Below, piece after piece: positions 42,948 to 51,212 of a DNA stretch of 64,000 bases. A program made the translations under genes and the position numbers. Location: NCBI GenBank assembly GCA_910584725.1, contig CAJUBE010000009.1:62001-126000 (forward strand), given 5' to 3'. Below the pieces are notes generated by a model that made no database searches, was not told the origin of the DNA, and was given only the letters and a program-made list of their open reading frames with translations. The stretch comes from an uncultured Lachnospiraceae bacterium. Its GTDB lineage: Bacteria; Bacillota; Clostridia; Lachnospirales; Lachnospiraceae. Numbering within the stretch: position 1 is the stretch's first letter; each line of letters opens with the position of its first letter.

Positions 42948-43703
42948 ATGGAGGAAACTGCCGTATTAATCCAACGATCACAGGCAGGAGATAAAGCGGC
43001 GAGAGAGGTACTGATAGAGGAAAATCTGGGACTAGTGCGGCATATAGTCAAGCGTTTTATAGGAAGAGGGTATGACGCGGAGGATCTGTTTCAGATCGGC
43101 TGCATCGGTCTGATTAAGGCGATCGACAAGTTTGACTTAAATTTCGGGGTGCGTTTTTCCACCTATGCGGTGCCGATGATTCAGGGGGAGATTAAGCGGT
43201 TCCTGCGGGATGACGGCATGGTGAAGGTGAGCCGCACGCTGAAAGAAAACGGCTGGAAGATCAAGCAGGCGGCGGAGCGTCTGTCCCAGCTTTACGGCAG
43301 GGACGCAACCCTGCAGGAGCTTTCCGCGGAGACGGAGCTTTCGGTAGAAGATATCGTGCTGGCACTCGATGCCAACGTGGAGGTGGAGTCCATCTACAAG
43401 TCCGTCTATCAGTCTGACGGAAACGAGATTTACCTCGTAGATCAGGTGGTGGGAGACGGCTCCGGGTGTACCGCAGGGCTGAACCGGGCGAGCGAGGACT
43501 CGGAGAAGGAAAAAATATTGAACCATATGCTTTTGGAGCAGCTCATGGGAACGCTCTCGGAGACGGAAAGGCAGCTCATCCAAATGCGTTACTTTCAGGA
43601 CAAGACACAGGTGGAGGTGGCGAAGAGCCTGGGGATCAGCCAGGTGCAGGTCAGTCGGATGGAGAAGAGAATTTTGCTGCGGCTTAGGAGAGAGGTGGGG
43701 TGA
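42948..43703 (+). CDS. sigF: Sporulation sigma factor SigF
   Basis: A 251-residue sigma-70 family factor, the first forespore-specific sigma. Region 2 (LVRHIVKRFIGRGYDAEDLFQIGCIGLIKAIDKFDLNFGVRFSTYAVPMIQGEIKRFLRDDG), region 3 and region 4 (LSETERQLIQMRYFQDKTQVEVAKSLGISQVQVSRMEKRIL) are complete. It starts 2 bp after spoIIAB and ends the operon. Its presence marks an endospore-forming lineage. Confidence 0.95.
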   Translation: MEETAVLIQRSQAGDKAAREVLIEENLGLVRHIVKRFIGRGYDAEDLFQIGCIGLIKAIDKFDLNFGVRFSTYAVPMIQGEIKRFLRDDGMVKVSRTLKENGWKIKQAAERLSQLYGRDATLQELSAETELSVEDIVLALDANVEVESIYKSVYQSDGNEIYLVDQVVGDGSGCTAGLNRASEDSEKEKILNHMLLEQLMGTLSETERQLIQMRYFQDKTQVEVAKSLGISQVQVSRMEKRILLRLRREVG

Positions 43704-43718
43704 AGGGGAGAAAAGGGG

Positions 43719-43765
43719 GTTAAGGGGGTAAACTTTGTAAAAATATTAAAAGTTGCCCCCTTAAC
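43719..43765. terminator. Strong stem-loop after sigF
   Basis: GTTAAGGGGG and AACTT pair with AAGTT and CCCCCTTAAC around an AT-rich loop. There is no T run on the plus strand, so it may act mainly as a 3' stability hairpin. Confidence 0.5.
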
Positions 43766-43781
43766 GCGCAAATAGGAACCT

Positions 43782-44258
43782 TCATTCTGCAAAACAGGAA
43801 AGAGTTAACGAGTCTCCGACAAAAGAAACGATATCTTCATGGCATTCGCTGACCAGCCAGTCAAATTTTTTGGAAACGATATAAAAATCATTGAGACCGT
43901 TTATTTCACTGAGGATGCAGATGAGTTCCGGTATGTGCATCTCATAAACCCAATATTTTGGTTCATAGTTTTTACGGTCTTCAAACAGCACATATACGGG
44001 CTGTTTGTTTTCGGGTACTATATTGGGTAATTTTGTGAACCACAGTCTGTTTTCTGCTATATTTTTAGTCTGGCATGTCAGCTTTTTGTTAAAACCGTCC
44101 CCTATATTGGACCAATGTAATGATTTCCCGTGGGAGACAAATATTTGTTCCACTTTTTTTATGATTGAGCGATAGGATGTTTTGGAACATTCAAAACAGC
44201 GGGAACGGTCTATGGGAATATCCTTGATTATTCTTTCTATTTCATTCCGTATATACAT
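43782..44258 (-). CDS. DUF6756-like hypothetical protein
   Basis: A 158-residue soluble protein (MYIRNEIERIIKDIPIDRSRCFECSKTSYRSIIKK at the N-terminus; QPVYVLFEDRKNYEPKYWVYEMHIPELICILSEINGLNDFYIVSKKFDWLVSECH in the middle). The YVLFEDRKNYEPKYWVYE and FYIVSKKFDWLVSE patterns resemble DUF6756, a small family of unknown function often found as scattered single genes beside toxin or immunity genes. I chose the ATG at 44258 because AAGGTG precedes it. Lower GC and different codon use than the sigF operon suggest acquisition. Confidence 0.55.
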   Translation of the reverse strand: MYIRNEIERIIKDIPIDRSRCFECSKTSYRSIIKKVEQIFVSHGKSLHWSNIGDGFNKKLTCQTKNIAENRLWFTKLPNIVPENKQPVYVLFEDRKNYEPKYWVYEMHIPELICILSEINGLNDFYIVSKKFDWLVSECHEDIVSFVGDSLTLSCFAE

Positions 44259-44474
44259 ATGACACCTTGGGCAGCCTCTGCGTCGATCGTAGTTTATCAC
44301 TGTCAGTAACACCGAAATCATAGCATATAACTTGGTGGAGGGCAATGATGTGCCAAAGCATTTTCATTTTATGGTGGTTCAAAGTAGTGGAACAGGCTTT
44401 ACACTTTCCGTCAAAACAGCGATAATAAAATGGTAGCGATTAAGCTATATTTTTTGATATATGAGGTATACTGT

Positions 44475-44744
44475 ATGGACAATAGTCAGATGGTAACTTT
44501 CATGCTAAAGGAAAAAGGTGCTTATCCAGAAATAGATGTCATGACGAAAGAAGGCTTGTGCTTGCGTATGCAGGATAATCAACTGCTTTTGCAGGGGACG
44601 CCGACGGATCTGATTGATCTGGCGGATTTATTGGTGGCGCTTGCAACGGCAGAGAAAGCAGAGGGGCAGCATTGGCATATTGATGATTTAACTTTAATGG
44701 ATGAGGAGTCGGAGATTCCGGAATTGGTTCTTTTGAGAAAATAG
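44475..44744 (+). CDS. Hypothetical protein, possibly Imm32-like
   Basis: An 89-residue protein starting MDNSQMVTFMLKEKGAYPEIDVM after GAGGTAT. The C-terminal half, LLLQGTPTDLIDLADLLVALATAEKAEGQHWHIDDLTLMDEESEIPELVLLRK, has the leucine-rich helix and H-x-H-I-D-D pattern seen in immunity protein 32-like families. No toxin gene is adjacent. It is transcribed divergently from the DUF6756-like gene. Family placement is tentative. Confidence 0.5.
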   Translation: MDNSQMVTFMLKEKGAYPEIDVMTKEGLCLRMQDNQLLLQGTPTDLIDLADLLVALATAEKAEGQHWHIDDLTLMDEESEIPELVLLRK

Positions 44745-44875
44745 TTTTTCGCCAGCAGGGAAGCGAATTCCGCATTGAAAACCGCCCAAAGATATGGTAC
44801 AGTGGGTTGTGTGAGAGAAATTTCCAATTCCCACACATGGCGAAGGTGTCAGCAGAGGAAGAAGAGGATAAAACG

Positions 44876-45553
44876 ATGGAACAGTACAAACAGGAATTTA
44901 TCGGCTTTATGGTGGACAGTCAGGTATTAAAGTTTGGAGATTTTACGTTAAAGAGCGGCAGAAAATCCCCGTTTTTTATGAACGCGGGCGCCTATGTGAC
45001 CGGCGTGCAGCTAAAAAAGCTGGGTGAATATTACGCGAAAGCGATTCATGACAATTACGGACTGGATTTCGACGTGCTGTTTGGCCCCGCCTACAAGGGA
45101 ATCCCGCTTACGGTGGCCACGACCATGGCGATCAGCGAGCTTTACGGGAAGGAGATCCGTTACTGTTCCAACAGGAAAGAAGTGAAGGATCACGGCGACA
45201 CGGGAATCCTGCTCGGCTCTAAGCTGAAGGACGGCGATCATGTGGTCATCATAGAGGATGTGACGACTTCCGGGAAATCCATTGAGGAGACATTCCCCAT
45301 TATCAAGGCGCAGGCGGATGTTACGGTCAAGGGGTTGATGGTATCCTTAAACCGGATGGAGAAGGGCCTTTCGAGCGACAAGAGTGCACTCGACGAGATC
45401 AAGGAGAAGTACGGTTTCGAGACGGGAGCCATCGTCACCATGGAGGAAGTGGTGGAGTGCCTATACAATAAGCCGATAGACGGTACGGTCTACATTGATG
45501 ATGAGATCAAGGGGCGGATCGACGCCTACTATGAAACTTACGGGGCGAAGTGA
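44876..45553 (+). CDS. pyrE: Orotate phosphoribosyltransferase
   Basis: A 225-residue enzyme that makes OMP from orotate and PRPP in pyrimidine synthesis. FTLKSGRKSPFFMNAGAYV, the loop FGPAYKGIPLTVATTMAI, RKEVKDHGDTGILLGSKL and the PRPP-binding VVIIEDVTTSGKSIEETFPI are diagnostic. The start at 44876 follows GAGGA. It stands apart from other pyrimidine genes and heads a run with small ORFs and an M29 peptidase. A GTGTG/CACAC stem lies about 60 bp upstream of its start. Confidence 0.95.
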   Translation: MEQYKQEFIGFMVDSQVLKFGDFTLKSGRKSPFFMNAGAYVTGVQLKKLGEYYAKAIHDNYGLDFDVLFGPAYKGIPLTVATTMAISELYGKEIRYCSNRKEVKDHGDTGILLGSKLKDGDHVVIIEDVTTSGKSIEETFPIIKAQADVTVKGLMVSLNRMEKGLSSDKSALDEIKEKYGFETGAIVTMEEVVECLYNKPIDGTVYIDDEIKGRIDAYYETYGAK

Positions 45554-45603
45554 TGTCTTTAAAAGGGGCGTCGGCAATTTTCCGGTAAAAGGGAGGTGAA
45601 GTA

Positions 45604-45753
45604 ATGCCAAACACAGCAGAAACGATTGAAAAGTTAGCCAGGCAGCTCGAAAGACAACGTGTGCTGACAGATTTAAAAGAATGTAAAACTTTGGAAGACT
45701 TTCAGAAGCTTACGGAAAAATATGAGTCACTTTGTAAAAGCGATTTGGAATAG
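45604..45753 (+). CDS. Small hypothetical protein
   Basis: A 49-residue ORF with a perfect ribosome site (GGGAGGTGA) 7 nt before the ATG. The sequence (MPNTAETIEKLARQLERQRVL, then TDLKECKTLEDFQKLTEKYESLCKSDLE) is charged and helical. No family is recognised. It sits between pyrE and a small membrane protein in the same direction. Confidence 0.55.
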   Translation: MPNTAETIEKLARQLERQRVLTDLKECKTLEDFQKLTEKYESLCKSDLE

Positions 45754-45780
45754 CTTATTTAGAAAGGAATGGATATAACT

Positions 45781-45933
45781 ATGGAAGAGAGAACCTATAA
45801 GATCATGGGCGGATCAGGCGCCTTAAATCTCGCGTTCGGCGTGGTGATCATGGTGGTAGGCATAGCCGGGGGCGTACTTCTGGTAATCAGCGGCGCGAAA
45901 CTACTGGCGGGAAGAAACAAAATTTTATTTTAA
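45781..45933 (+). CDS. Small single-helix membrane protein
   Basis: A 50-residue ORF starting MEERTYKIMGGSGALNLAFGVVIM with one long hydrophobic segment and a basic end (GAKLLAGRNKILF). AGAAAGGAATGG upstream gives a ribosome site. It is immediately followed by a related-sized membrane protein (46052), and the two may work together. Function unknown. Confidence 0.6.
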   Translation: MEERTYKIMGGSGALNLAFGVVIMVVGIAGGVLLVISGAKLLAGRNKILF

Positions 45934-46051
45934 TAAAGAGGGAGGGCGTTTTCGGCGGGACGAGGATGCCCTCTCTTACGCGAATAGGCGGAGGGTTTCG
46001 GCCTGTTCGCGCAGGCGGAAGCAGACTCAGAAAGCGGGAGGACGGGCAGCG

Positions 46052-46366
46052 GTGAAAAAGGATTTCATGTTTACCAATAAGGAGCACACACAGAAGGGAA
46101 TCATGGCTACGATTCTCGGTATGATCTCTCTGGCATCATTGGTTTACATTATTTTGGACAGCTACGCAAAAGCGGGTGAGGTTCCCTTACAGTACGGGGC
46201 GGTGGCGTTTCTTACGATGATTTTTGCCTTTGTGGGCATTGTGCTGGGCGTCCTTTCCAAATCCGAGAGGGATAAGTTTTATTTTTTCAGTTATCTGGGT
46301 ATCGTATTAAATGTGTTGGTGCTGGCGGCGCTCAGCGTGATTTTGTATGCGGGGGCGTATGCATGA
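46052..46366 (+). CDS. DUF6142-like small membrane protein
   Basis: A 104-residue protein with three transmembrane helices and an N-terminal MKKDFMFTNKEHTQKGIMATILG. The pattern of helices and the loop GVLSKSERDKFYFFSYLGIVLN resemble DUF6142, a family restricted to Clostridia. It starts at GTG after GGGAGGA. It may form a unit with the 50-residue membrane protein upstream. No function is known. Confidence 0.65.
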   Translation: MKKDFMFTNKEHTQKGIMATILGMISLASLVYIILDSYAKAGEVPLQYGAVAFLTMIFAFVGIVLGVLSKSERDKFYFFSYLGIVLNVLVLAALSVILYAGAYA

Positions 46367-46426
46367 CGGTTAGTATGGAAAGTATGCGCTGGCATTGTTA
46401 TTTGAGGATCGGGAAGGGAGATCGAA

Positions 46427-48490
46427 ATGAGAGAGGAAGAATTAATAGCGGAGCGTTATGAACTTGCGCTTGCCCGGATTAAAGAAATACCGAATGAGTC
46501 AATCTGTGGAGAGGGTTACCGGGATTATTTTAAGCAGATGGCTGACTTCGTGTTAATGATGGATCGGACTTACGCGCTGGTGGAGAGTGGGGCCCTCAGG
46601 CAGATGGGGTTGGAGGAGCTGAAAGTGCACAATCATGCGCTCTATGCGGATATTCTGCCGGCACATTACGGGGAAAGCTATGCAAATCCGGACTACGCGG
46701 TGAACCGACTGGGAGAGTCAATCGGGGAATGTCTGTCCTTTTTGTATGCAGAGCTTCGCGGCATGATTCCGGCGGCTTATGAGACAAATCCTGTTTCTAT
46801 GACGATGCGGGTGGAGCTTTTGCTGGAGGTTTACCAGCTCTTTGTCTGTGCGGCCGAAGACAGGAAAGAGCCGGATGCGGAGGAACTGCGGCAGATTCTT
46901 TACTGGTATGTGAGCGATTATTATGAGGCGGCGTTTGAAGAAAAGAGTCTGACGCTTCTGGATGCAAATCGGGATTTCGCCCGCCGTATCATTATGGAGA
47001 GCGATCTGTCGGATCTGCGCTATCTCTACTGGTTCGGGGAGTATATCACGGAGAACGAGCTGAGAACGGCGGCGCATTTGCATGAAATGCCTTCGGAAAA
47101 AATTAAGCTGATGGCGGACACGTACACGGAGGGTTACCGCATCGGCTTTGAGGTGACCAACAAGGATATTTCTATAAAAGATATTGTGACGATCCGCTAT
47201 TTCTTAGGCTTTGAACAGGTGATCAGACAGGCGGTTCTGAATTTTGACCAGATTGGTCTACAATCGACCTTTTGCCGGGCGGGCGCCGATATCTTTCAGG
47301 GCAGGAGCGTGAACAAGAATGGCTACTGCGGCGCCAATCCCAACAAGCAGTACGATTACGACCATAAGGAAGATATGGCGCTTTTTCTGGATGCCGCGCT
47401 GGCGGAGAGAAAGGTCGAGGCTGTGCGCAATGTGTTCGAGCGGCACAAGGAGCTGGCGGCCCTTTACGGCGGCCCGGCGGTGGTGGAGAGCTTCGGGGAG
47501 GAGCCCTTCGTGCCGGAGAATAAGGAGACCGCCTGCCGTTTCAGTGAAAAGCAGCAGAAACTTTCGGTTTCCAACGCGGGAAAGATAGCCGATATACAGA
47601 ACGAGTATATCAAGGGCGAGGAGCACAGCTTTACGATCATCGCCTTTCCCGTGCCAGGGATCGGAGAGCGGTATGAGGAAATCTTTGACGATGTGGTGCG
47701 CATCAATACGCTGGACTACATGCTCTACCGGGATATCCAGCAGAAGATCATAGATGTGCTGGACAAGGGATCGACCGTATTGGTCAATGGTATGAACGGG
47801 AATGAGACGGACATTAGGGTGCAGCTTCACAAGCTGGATGATCCGGAAACCCAGACCAATTTCGAAAACTGCGTGGCGGATGTCAATATCCCTGTGGGCG
47901 AGGTATTCACTTCGCCAAAGCTTGCGGGCACGGAGGGGCTTCTGCATGTGCCGCGGGTGTTCTTAAATGAGCTGGAATACCGGGATCTGCGGCTGCATTT
48001 TCAGGACGGCTTTGTGACGGATTACGGCTGCGGTAACTTTGCGGGAGAGGAGGAAAACCGCAAGTATATCAGGGATAACGTGTTCCACCATCATGAGCGT
48101 CTGCCTCTGGGTGAGTTTGCCATCGGCACGAACACGACGGCGTTCTCTGTCGCGAGAAAATATGGAATTGAGGACAAACTGCCGATTCTGATTGCGGAGA
48201 AGACCGGGCCGCACTTTGCGCTTGGGGACACCTGCTATTCCCATGAGGAGGAAGTGAAGAGTTACAATCCGGACGGCAAGGAGATTGTGGCGAAGGAGAA
48301 CGAGGTGTCAGTTTTACGTGACACGGATGTCAGCAAGGCGTATTTCCAGTGCCACACGGACATTACGATCCCTTATGACGAGCTGGGAGAGCTTTCCGTG
48401 TTGACCGAATCGGGAGAGAAATTTGTGATTATCCAAGACGGTCAATTTGTGCTGCCGGGCTGTGAGGAGCTGAACCGGGCGCTGGTGTAG
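46427..48490 (+). CDS. M29-family aminopeptidase with N-terminal extension
   Basis: A 687-residue protein. The C-terminal ~350 residues match thermophilic aminopeptidase family M29: TVLVNGMNGNETDIRVQL, FENCVADVNIPVGEVFTSPKLAGTEGLLHVP, LGEFAIGTNTTAFSVARKYGIEDKLPILIAEKTGPHFALGDTCYSHEEE, with metal-binding Glu, His and Asp residues. The N-terminal ~330 residues are a helical domain absent from ordinary ~410-residue M29 enzymes. No signal peptide, so it is a cytoplasmic peptidase. A structured repeat begins just past the stop codon. Confidence 0.82.
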   Translation: MREEELIAERYELALARIKEIPNESICGEGYRDYFKQMADFVLMMDRTYALVESGALRQMGLEELKVHNHALYADILPAHYGESYANPDYAVNRLGESIGECLSFLYAELRGMIPAAYETNPVSMTMRVELLLEVYQLFVCAAEDRKEPDAEELRQILYWYVSDYYEAAFEEKSLTLLDANRDFARRIIMESDLSDLRYLYWFGEYITENELRTAAHLHEMPSEKIKLMADTYTEGYRIGFEVTNKDISIKDIVTIRYFLGFEQVIRQAVLNFDQIGLQSTFCRAGADIFQGRSVNKNGYCGANPNKQYDYDHKEDMALFLDAALAERKVEAVRNVFERHKELAALYGGPAVVESFGEEPFVPENKETACRFSEKQQKLSVSNAGKIADIQNEYIKGEEHSFTIIAFPVPGIGERYEEIFDDVVRINTLDYMLYRDIQQKIIDVLDKGSTVLVNGMNGNETDIRVQLHKLDDPETQTNFENCVADVNIPVGEVFTSPKLAGTEGLLHVPRVFLNELEYRDLRLHFQDGFVTDYGCGNFAGEEENRKYIRDNVFHHHERLPLGEFAIGTNTTAFSVARKYGIEDKLPILIAEKTGPHFALGDTCYSHEEEVKSYNPDGKEIVAKENEVSVLRDTDVSKAYFQCHTDITIPYDELGELSVLTESGEKFVIIQDGQFVLPGCEELNRALV

Positions 48491-48492
48491 CA

Positions 48493-48607
48493 AAGCGAAA
48501 AGTACTTCGAAAGACGTTTCGTCATAGGACAGGAGCGCAAAGTCAGCAAGTTGACTTGGAAGTACTGAGTTTCGCGTAAAAGAATGCCTGAAAAGTGGCA
48601 TTCTCCG
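48493..48607 (+). repeat. 3'-end structured element after the M29 peptidase gene
   Basis: GCGAAA/TTTCGC and AGTACTTC/GAAGTACT stems enclose GAAAGACG, a short stem around TCATAGGA, and an extra AAGTCA/TTGACTT hairpin. AGAATGCC/GGCATTCT follows. It aligns with 51213-51327 and 11330-11424. It lies upstream of the purE promoter, so it belongs to the end of the peptidase transcript. Confidence 0.68.
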
Positions 48608-48641
48608 CACGATTATGTATTGGTTGGACTATAAATATGGG

Positions 48642-48670
48642 TTGCGTAATCGGGGGAAATCTAGTACACT
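48642..48670 (+). promoter_or_regulatory. Promoter of the pur operon
   Basis: TTGCGT, 17 bp, TACACT, about 58 bp upstream of purE. Confidence 0.55.
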
Positions 48671-48727
48671 GTAGAGTAAGAAACTTTGTTTTGATACAAG
48701 ATGTTGTGGTTGAGGAGGTAATTGCGG

Positions 48728-49237
48728 ATGGCACAGGTAGGCATCGTGATGGGCAGCGATTCAGATATGCCCGTTATGGCGAAGGCGGCGGATATTTTGG
48801 AGGAGCTCGGCATTTCCTATGAGATGACAATTATTTCCGCCCACAGGGAGCCGGACGTGTTCTTTGAATATGCGAAGGGCGCGGAGGCGAAGGGTTTTAA
48901 GGTGATTATCGCGGGAGCCGGGAAGGCGGCTCATCTGCCGGGCATGTGCGCGGCGATTTTTCCCATGCCGGTGATCGGCGTGCCCATGAAGACTTCCGAT
49001 CTGGGCGGGGTGGATTCCCTCTATTCCATTGTGCAGATGCCCTCGGGCATTCCGGTGGCCACGGTGGCCATAAACGGCGGACAGAACGCGGGTATTCTGG
49101 CGGCGAAGATTCTGGCTGTCTCGGATGCGGCGCTTTTGGAGCGGTTGAAGAAATATGCGGAGAGACTGAAGGAGAGCGTGCAGGAGAAGGACGCGAAGTT
49201 GAAGGAAGTCGGGTATAAAACATATTTGAAGGCATAA
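48728..49237 (+). CDS. purE: 5-(carboxyamino)imidazole ribonucleotide mutase
   Basis: A 169-residue class I-type PurE that converts N5-CAIR to CAIR in purine synthesis. GSDSDMPVM, IISAHREPD and the loop GAGKAAHLPGMCAA are the active-site motifs; the lysine in GAGKAAH replaces the more common glycine. The ATG follows GAGGAGG by 8 nt. It is first of purE-purM-purN-purD, which is followed by unrelated genes. A purK partner is not present in the window. Confidence 0.95.
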   Translation: MAQVGIVMGSDSDMPVMAKAADILEELGISYEMTIISAHREPDVFFEYAKGAEAKGFKVIIAGAGKAAHLPGMCAAIFPMPVIGVPMKTSDLGGVDSLYSIVQMPSGIPVATVAINGGQNAGILAAKILAVSDAALLERLKKYAERLKESVQEKDAKLKEVGYKTYLKA

Positions 49238-49248
49238 AAAGGAGGACA

Positions 49249-49377
49249 GATTGAAAAATAAGTCTGATGACCTTATTTTTCAATCGCGAGTTTGTGTCGG
49301 GGCCACAAACTCGGAATCGCAGAGCAGAATTTGAGATTCTGCTCGCGCGTCTTCGCAAGAATGCTCCGATGTGGAGG
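49249..49377 (+). promoter_or_regulatory. Pseudoknot leader, copy 5 (before purM)
   Basis: Hairpin 1 is GATTGAAAAATAAG/CTTATTTTTCAATC (49249-49262 with 49272-49285). Hairpin 2 is GAGTTTGTG/CACAAACTC with loop TCGGGGC (49297-49303). Hairpin 3 is GAGCAGAAT/ATTCTGCTC. GCTCCGA at 49363-49369 pairs with the loop (one G-U) and ends 3 nt before GGAGG. Another GGAGG (49241-49245) lies just before the element. Confidence 0.72.
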
Positions 49378-49382
49378 TAAGT

Positions 49383-50408
49383 ATGGACTACAAGACAGCG
49401 GGCGTGGATATCGAGGCGGGTTACCGCTCGGTGGAGCTGATGAAGCAGTATGTGAAGGGGACGATGAGGCCGGAGGTGTTAGGCGGGATCGGCGGTTTCT
49501 CCGGTGCATTTTCCCTGGAAAAGATTAAGGGTATGGAGAAGCCTGTGCTTTTGTCGGGCACGGACGGCGTTGGCACAAAGATACAGCTCGCCTATCTGAT
49601 GGACAAACACGATACGGTGGGAATTGACTGCGTGGCGATGTGCGTCAACGACGTGGTGTGCGCGGGCGCGGAGCCGCTGTTTTTCTTAGATTACATAGCC
49701 TGCGGCAAAAATTATCCCGAGAAGATCGCGGCCATCGTGAAAGGCGTGGCGGAGGGCTGTAAGCAGGCGGGTGCGGCTTTGGTCGGCGGCGAGACGGCGG
49801 AGCATCCGGGATTGATGCCGGAGGACGAGTACGACCTTGCCGGTTTCGCGGTGGGCGTAGCTGAGGAGAGGGATCTGATCACGGGGGCGGACGTGAAGCC
49901 CGGGGACGTGCTGATCGGCATTGCATCCTCAGGAGTGCACAGCAACGGCTTTTCCCTGATCAGAAAAGTATTCAATGTGAATCGGGAAACGCTCTCCGTA
50001 TATTATGACGAGCTTGGCGCAACGCTCGGCGAGACATTGCTGACCCCCACCAGGATTTATGTGAAAGCGCTTCAGGAAGTAAAGCGGGCGGGCATCATCG
50101 TCAAGGGCTGCAGCCATATCACGGGCGGCGGCTTTTATGAGAACATACCGAGAATGCTGCCGGAGGGCGTCGGGGCAAAGGTAAAGAAAGGCAGCTTTGA
50201 GATACCGCCTATTTTTGCACTGATGCAAAAGACCGGCAGTCTGGAAGAAAAGATGATGTACAATACTTACAACATGGGACTCGGTATGGTGCTGGCGGTG
50301 GATGCCGCGGATGCAGACCGTACCGTTGCCGCGCTTGCAAAAGCCGGCGAGAAGGCATGGGCCGTGGGAGAAGTGGCAGCAGGCGCGCATGAGGCGGTCA
50401 TCGTGTAA
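49383..50408 (+). CDS. purM: Phosphoribosylformylglycinamidine cyclo-ligase
   Basis: A 341-residue enzyme that closes FGAM to AIR in purine synthesis. YKTAGVDIEAGYRSVELMK, SGTDGVGTKIQLAYLMDKHDTVGIDCVAMCVNDVVCAGAEPLFFLDYIA and GGETAEHPGLMPEDEYDLAGFAVG are the PurM signatures. The ATG follows GGAGG by 5 nt. Its ribosome site is part of the pseudoknot leader, so its translation, but not that of purE, may be separately controlled. Confidence 0.96.
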   Translation: MDYKTAGVDIEAGYRSVELMKQYVKGTMRPEVLGGIGGFSGAFSLEKIKGMEKPVLLSGTDGVGTKIQLAYLMDKHDTVGIDCVAMCVNDVVCAGAEPLFFLDYIACGKNYPEKIAAIVKGVAEGCKQAGAALVGGETAEHPGLMPEDEYDLAGFAVGVAEERDLITGADVKPGDVLIGIASSGVHSNGFSLIRKVFNVNRETLSVYYDELGATLGETLLTPTRIYVKALQEVKRAGIIVKGCSHITGGGFYENIPRMLPEGVGAKVKKGSFEIPPIFALMQKTGSLEEKMMYNTYNMGLGMVLAVDAADADRTVAALAKAGEKAWAVGEVAAGAHEAVIV

Positions 50409-50584
50409 ATACTCGATAAGTTTACATAATACAAAACGGCGCAGCATTGTTCCTTTATGAATGGGTGTTTGCTGTTGAAATATTGAAATACCTCGCGGCA
50501 GTCGTCAAGGTCAGGAAAGTGCGGCTTTGGGGCATTGTCCGCGGGAATAGAAGGGGACTGGGGAGTTCTGACGGGAGGAGTAAG
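50409..50584 (+). other. Gap between purM and purN
   Basis: 176 bp without a convincing gene. The frame before purN is open but lacks a ribosome site until GGGAGGAG at 50574. Small G-rich stems are present; no known regulatory element is recognised. Confidence 0.4.
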
Positions 50585-51211
50585 ATGCTTAGAGTAGTGG
50601 TGTGCGTGTCGGGAGGCGGCACAAATTTGCAGGCGATTATTGACGGCATTGCACAGGGAGCCATTTTTAACACGGAAATTGTCCGGGTGGTGTGCAACAA
50701 TCCGGGAGCCGGGGCTCTGGAGAGGGCGGGAAAGGCGGGGATTGAGAGCGTGTGCGTGTCCCCGAAGGATTACGAAAACAGGGAACAGTTCGAGGAGGCC
50801 CTGATTCGCTCGGTGGAGGAGGCCAAACCTGATTTGATTGTGCTGGCGGGCTTTATGGTGAAGGTGCCCACAGCGCTGATCAGGAAGTATGAAAATAGAA
50901 TAATCAATATACACCCGTCCCTGATTCCGGCCTTTTGCGGAACGGGTTATTACGGACTGCGGGTGCATGAGGCGGCGCTTGCGCGCGGCGTGAAAATAAC
51001 GGGCGCGACGGTCCATTTTGTGGATGAGGGGATGGATACCGGCCCTATTATCATGCAGAAATCGGTGGAAGTGCATGAGGACGATACGCCTGAAACACTG
51101 CAGAGGCGGGTGATGGAGAACGCCGAGTGGGTGATTCTGCCATGGTGTATCAATCTGATTGCATCGGGACAGGTGAAGGTGGAGAACGGTAAGGTTACGG
51201 TCACAGAGTGA
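50585..51211 (+). CDS. purN: Phosphoribosylglycinamide formyltransferase
   Basis: A 208-residue enzyme transferring the formyl group from 10-formyl-THF to GAR. VCVSGGGTNLQAIIDGI, the catalytic segment IINIHPSLIPAFCGTGYYGLRVHEAAL and TGATVHFVDEGMDTGPIIMQ are complete. I chose ATG 50585 (MLRVVVCVSGGG), 6 nt after GGGAGGAG; upstream codons look non-coding. The stop is followed within 3 bp by a structured repeat that separates it from purD. Confidence 0.95.
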   Translation: MLRVVVCVSGGGTNLQAIIDGIAQGAIFNTEIVRVVCNNPGAGALERAGKAGIESVCVSPKDYENREQFEEALIRSVEEAKPDLIVLAGFMVKVPTALIRKYENRIINIHPSLIPAFCGTGYYGLRVHEAALARGVKITGATVHFVDEGMDTGPIIMQKSVEVHEDDTPETLQRRVMENAEWVILPWCINLIASGQVKVENGKVTVTE

Positions 51212-51212
51212 T

